A stretch of 64,000 nucleotides of DNA from Candidatus Melainabacteria bacterium (GTDB lineage Bacteria > Cyanobacteriota > Vampirovibrionia > Obscuribacterales > Obscuribacteraceae), in NCBI GenBank assembly GCA_003151275.1, contig PLXC01000086.1, forward strand, positions 1 through 64,000, given 5' to 3'. Under the pieces are notes generated by a model, which worked only from the letters and a program-made list of their open reading frames with translations, had not been told where the DNA came from and searched no databases. Below, piece by piece: positions 60,985 through 64,000 of the stretch; the first letter of the stretch is position 1, and each line of letters begins with the position of its first letter. The position numbers and the translations under genes were made by a program.

Positions 60985-61671
60985 TTATTGGCGCTTTAGC
61001 TCTGATTCTAAGGCGAGGGCTCGTTGCAGGAGGGGCGGATTTTGTAATGTTCGTTGCTCGGAGCTGAGGAACGACTGAATTTGTTTCAATGCGTCAGTGC
61101 GCGCGCCAAGCCCGGCTAGAGCGAGAGCACGAAGATATCCTGCTTCTGGCATTGACATTGCATGAGTAGCGCAGAAATCCAACTCGCGCATGGCGCCAGG
61201 CCAATCCTTAGTTTCAATATAAGCTCGGGCCAGGCACATATGAGCTACAGTCAATGAGGGATCAACTGAAAGTGCGCGCTTGTAATCGTAAATTGCCTCT
61301 TTAAAATAGTTCAACCTGCACAGAGTGTTGCCGAGGTCGATGCGCAGTTCGGCTGAATCCATTCCATGCAATTTCGCCGCGTCGATGCAGTCCGCATATG
61401 CCTTGACGGCGCCGTTCAAGTCGCCACTTCGCTCTAAGCAAAACCCAATCCAGAAATATGGACGGGCATCGGTTGGTTGAAATCGTTGTGCCGCCCGGAA
61501 GGAAGAAAGTGCGCCTGGAATGTCATTGTTGGTCACTGATTGCCTGCCGCGATTGATGGCGCTGTAACAGTCCTCATCGGCTTGCAGAGCGTGCGCGCTG
61601 GATGCAAAACCAATTAAGGTGAATGCAACGAAATGGAGCGCGACTGTCCACAGTCGCCCAGAATCACGCAT
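60985..61671 (-). CDS. Secreted TPR protein
   Basis: A 228-residue exported protein with a signal peptide (VALHFVAFTLIGFASSAHA) and about four TPR units (PGALSSFRAAQRFQPTDARP, EAIYDYKRALSVDPSLTVAH). The signal peptide region is partly encoded by the inverted copy of the 29-bp hairpin element (GRLWTVALHFV). ATG 61671 is chosen as the signal-peptide start; the open frame continues to 61869. Function unknown. Confidence 0.75.
   Translation of the reverse strand: MRDSGRLWTVALHFVAFTLIGFASSAHALQADEDCYSAINRGRQSVTNNDIPGALSSFRAAQRFQPTDARPYFWIGFCLERSGDLNGAVKAYADCIDAAKLHGMDSAELRIDLGNTLCRLNYFKEAIYDYKRALSVDPSLTVAHMCLARAYIETKDWPGAMRELDFCATHAMSMPEAGYLRALALAGLGARTDALKQIQSFLSSEQRTLQNPPLLQRALALESELKRQ
61629..61657 (-). 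repeat. 29-bp hairpin element, copy C (inverted)
   Basis: On the minus strand: stem GCGACTGT, loop GG, stem ACAGTCGC, tail GCTCCATTTCG. The stem is perfect although its sequence differs from copy A. It lies within the signal-peptide codons of the TPR gene. Confidence 0.85.
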
Positions 61672-61675
61672 CAAG

Positions 61676-61704
61676 GCGAGTCTGGAGACCCGCGCTCCAT
61701 TTCG
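61676..61704 (+). repeat. 29-bp hairpin element, copy B
   Basis: Stem GCGAGTCT, loop GG, stem AGACCCGC (one mismatch), tail GCTCCATTTCG. It is 18 bp from copy C and divergent from it, so their tails form a larger inverted repeat. It lies just upstream of the TPR gene start. Confidence 0.85.
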
Positions 61705-61795
61705 ACGTGGCAAGCGAATATGGTTAGGCGCGCCCCCTTGCACTACTTCCCAAAAATGACAGAGGGATCGACGAAGGAGCCGCACGAGCGATTTG

Positions 61796-64000
61796 TTACG
61801 ATTGGTGCTGCTTTTCAGGATCATTCTCCGTTGGCGTTTCTCGCGCCGCCAGAGCCGAAAAGCCAACAATTGAATGTTGAGGACGTAGACCTATGGTTTG
61901 CGTAATAGGCGTGGCGTTCGTCACTCGGCCTTCGACTTTGGAATCAACTAGTGGATTTAGCGTCCGCCCCTGGATGTGCTCACCCAGAAGCTCGACTTGT
62001 GATACTTCGATCGGTTTACCATTCAACTTAACATAAATCTGATCTTGCGAAATATTGTCGCCAAACAATCCAGCCTTGGTCCATTTATCAATCGGATGGA
62101 ATCGTGTCACGACCTTATATTGCTCGCCTGCTAGCATCGGAGTATAAGTTCCATCTGCAGTTTTGACATTGACGTCGGTGACTCGGTTCCATGGCTGTTT
62201 CGTAAGATCGAAAGAATACTTCATGCCGCTTACCTGAACGAAATTTCCTGGTTCATCAAATTTGGTATTAGAAGGTTTTGCGAACATATCGATTAACTGT
62301 TTTGACAGCGAAGGTTTTTCAGCGAGAGGATATTCCCTGATTCCATATTCGATAGAATCGCGAATATTTTTTCCGCTCATTGTCACCATCACTAGTTCTT
62401 GTTTCTCGCCCTCTGCTTGTCCCGCATTCATAAATACGTTAGCTGCTTCTTGTCTCGTCAGCGGTTGACCGGCTGGAATTCCAGAGCGAATGCCACCAGA
62501 GTGAACCATGGCAATTTGTGGTGCTTCTTCACCCATGCGCTTTTGGAGCCCCGTTAGCGTGGCGTCAGCAATCAAGTTGCCTAGCGCTGTTTCACGATTG
62601 CGAGCGTTGGTCAAAGTGTATGGTTGAGAGGCAGTCGCATCGTAAGTCGTTGCCTTAAGTGCGCTTATTTCTGCTGTTTGAGAATCAATAAACTGCTTTA
62701 GATTCGGATCAGGCGTGACGTCTTGCATTGCATGTAAACGTCCAGTCGTCAGCCATCGGTTCGCCGATCCATTAGCATTGAAGACGATGTGATTTTCAGA
62801 CAAATAATTACCGCTCGAACCAGCTTGCGTAATCGGAATTTCAACAGTCGGCTTCCAGAACTTAAGTTTCTCGACGAGACTTTCTTTGTTGCTAACCCAA
62901 AGCGGGCTGGCGACAATATCGTGAGTGTGTCCGCCTGAAATTTTTGCCACTATGAGATTATTATCGAGTAGAGCACGCGCTAGTTTCTGATCCTCGTCAA
63001 GACCAAGGTGAGTAAGAAGCTTGATGTTCTTTATGCCTTGCGCATTGAGTTCTTTGACAGTCCGTATTGCCACTTGGGCAGCGTCTTCATAGCGAATGTT
63101 TCCGACTGCACCTTCCTCGGTGATCAGACCGACTGTTGCTACTTTCTCTACACCATTCGGTCCCTGTATTTCATGCACCACATATGGTTTCACTAGGGCC
63201 TGATATTCGGGATATGCGGAAACGTCTAAATTTGCATTTAGAAGCGAAATGTGGGGGTTTTCCTTGAGGATTGGTGCCATCACCTTTGGATAGCGTTCTG
63301 GAATGAAACGTCCACCTGGTACGTCATATTCATGATTACCAGGGATAATGTTTTTCAGTCCCATCTTAACCAGCGCTTGATTTTCAACTTCGCCGCCTCT
63401 AGTGTAAGCGAAATTTACGTGACCTGATAAAGCATCTCCAGCGACGTTGAATTCACTAGGTACGCCTGCCGCCGTTGAAATCGCCGTGCGCTCATTCAAC
63501 TTGGTTTGTAACTGAGGGAGGCGATCGAGGTTGCTATGAAAATCGTTGATCGCGAATTCATTCAACTTCAAATACCCGGCGTCACCTTTTATTTTAGCGA
63601 TGCTCTGGCTGACGATTTCAGGTGAGCGGTGCAACGCTGTTAATGTGCCGCCAAATATGCCGCCTGCCGCTGTTCCAATTGCTGTGTCTATTGCAACACC
63701 TTTGACTGTATTCGTTAGTCCACTTAAGGGGTCAGATTTTATTTGCTCCCAATGATCGTGAGTTTGGTGGAATGTGCTCCAGGTCGCACTGCCTGCAGCG
63801 CCACCGACTAAGCCGCGAACAACGTTGTGACTGATCGCTTTCAAAGCCGAACCTTCGACGAGTTGCTTGCCTGCCAATTCTGCTGTGTCTAGGGTGATGC
63901 TTTGTCCAAGTTCCTTTTTGCCGGTTGCTCGCAAGAATGCTGTAGATGCTCTTTGATCGGCCAAACTGGCGCTAACACCCGCCAGTCCATCCACAGCTCC
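61796..64000 (-). CDS. Large 5'-nucleotidase/metallophosphatase-like protein (cut by window edge)
   Basis: At least 734 residues visible; the frame is open to the window edge, so the N-terminus is missing. It holds a calcineurin-like metallophosphatase domain (NDFHSNLDRL, VAGDALSG, IPGNHEYD, ISGGHTHDI) followed by the 5'-nucleotidase C-terminal domain (ALGNLIADA, HSGGIRSGIPAG). Before it, a Gly/Ala-rich region (VVRGLVGGAAGSATWSTF, AIGTAAGGIFGGTL) looks like a membrane-interacting or export segment. The likely activity is hydrolysis of extracellular nucleotides or UDP sugars. The family's usual NDxHG has NDFHS here. Confidence 0.85.
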   Translation of the reverse strand, partial: GAVDGLAGVSASLADQRASTAFLRATGKKELGQSITLDTAELAGKQLVEGSALKAISHNVVRGLVGGAAGSATWSTFHQTHDHWEQIKSDPLSGLTNTVKGVAIDTAIGTAAGGIFGGTLTALHRSPEIVSQSIAKIKGDAGYLKLNEFAINDFHSNLDRLPQLQTKLNERTAISTAAGVPSEFNVAGDALSGHVNFAYTRGGEVENQALVKMGLKNIIPGNHEYDVPGGRFIPERYPKVMAPILKENPHISLLNANLDVSAYPEYQALVKPYVVHEIQGPNGVEKVATVGLITEEGAVGNIRYEDAAQVAIRTVKELNAQGIKNIKLLTHLGLDEDQKLARALLDNNLIVAKISGGHTHDIVASPLWVSNKESLVEKLKFWKPTVEIPITQAGSSGNYLSENHIVFNANGSANRWLTTGRLHAMQDVTPDPNLKQFIDSQTAEISALKATTYDATASQPYTLTNARNRETALGNLIADATLTGLQKRMGEEAPQIAMVHSGGIRSGIPAGQPLTRQEAANVFMNAGQAEGEKQELVMVTMSGKNIRDSIEYGIREYPLAEKPSLSKQLIDMFAKPSNTKFDEPGNFVQVSGMKYSFDLTKQPWNRVTDVNVKTADGTYTPMLAGEQYKVVTRFHPIDKWTKAGLFGDNISQDQIYVKLNGKPIEVSQVELLGEHIQGRTLNPLVDSKVEGRVTNATPITQTIGLRPQHSIVGFSALAARETPTENDPEKQHQS

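Noticed and set aside
61690..61869. N-terminal extension of the secreted TPR protein
   Set aside because: It would place a signal peptide 66 residues inside the protein; ATG 61671 is the natural start.

Overview
The window is a 64 kb chromosomal stretch of a free-living bacterium with about 50 protein genes and one tRNA. I found no rRNA, phage module, complete insertion sequence or CRISPR array. The gene content suggests a non-photosynthetic relative of cyanobacteria (Melainabacteria/Vampirovibrionia, perhaps Obscuribacterales). The evidence is a cyanobacterial-style group-2 sigma factor, an MGDG-synthase-like GT28 glycosyltransferase, an SLH-domain envelope protein, many secreted TPR and Sel1 proteins, an archaeal-type AspRS, and a protein family otherwise common in planctomycetes. 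This placement is inference; no 16S rRNA or ribosomal protein gene is present to test it.

Layout. 0-3.5 kb: a Crp/Fnr regulator, a SUKH (SMI1/KNR4) protein, a coiled-coil protein built from 11-residue repeats, tRNA-Arg(CCG) with its own promoter and terminator, and a sigma-70 factor. 3.5-10 kb: an AddB/AddA-type helicase-nuclease pair directly behind the sigma gene. 10-24.4 kb: an accessory stretch holding a MATE exporter divergent from an unknown gene across a perfect 18-bp palindrome, a DUF1963 protein, a planctomycete-type protein, a dienoyl-CoA-reductase-like SDR, a YegI-like protein kinase, a secreted GH31 glucosidase, a Sel1 protein and a rhodanese. It also contains four gene remnants: a recombinase N-terminus, half of a bile-acid:sodium symporter, a ThDP decarboxylase piece and an AAA ATPase piece.

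24.5-30 kb: a minus-strand operon (MBOAT acyltransferase, SGNH-like protein, GT39-like membrane glycosyltransferase) that looks like a polysaccharide or glycolipid decoration system. 30-43.4 kb: a thioredoxin-like protein, a secreted dual-specificity phosphatase, aspS with a possible leader attenuator, a secreted alpha/beta hydrolase, the GT28 transferase with a downstream hydrolase, a TPR envelope protein carrying an in-frame repeat array, a YqeG-like phosphatase, UppS, an SLH/glycine-zipper protein, a roadblock protein and a secreted OB-fold-like protein. 43.5-52 kb: mutS, two large TPR proteins and a TIGR01777 epimerase fused to an SRPBCC domain. 52-56.3 kb: two tandem CpaB paralogs, a DUF4388 membrane protein and alanine dehydrogenase. 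56.4-64 kb: thiolase, small unknown genes, thymidine kinase, a fumarase-superfamily protein lacking the usual catalytic signature, a secreted TPR protein and a large 5'-nucleotidase-like protein cut by the window edge.

The most unusual content is repetitive DNA. (1) A composite repeat of 19-bp units, a GCA, then 17-bp units ending in the same variant unit occurs at 38.6 kb, in frame inside a gene, and again at 50.5 kb. (2) Three copies of a 29-bp element have a variable 8-bp stem, constant GG loop and constant 11-base tail; the stems differ by compensating changes, and one copy lies inside a signal-peptide coding region. (3) A 51-bp exact direct repeat lies upstream of the fumarase-like gene.
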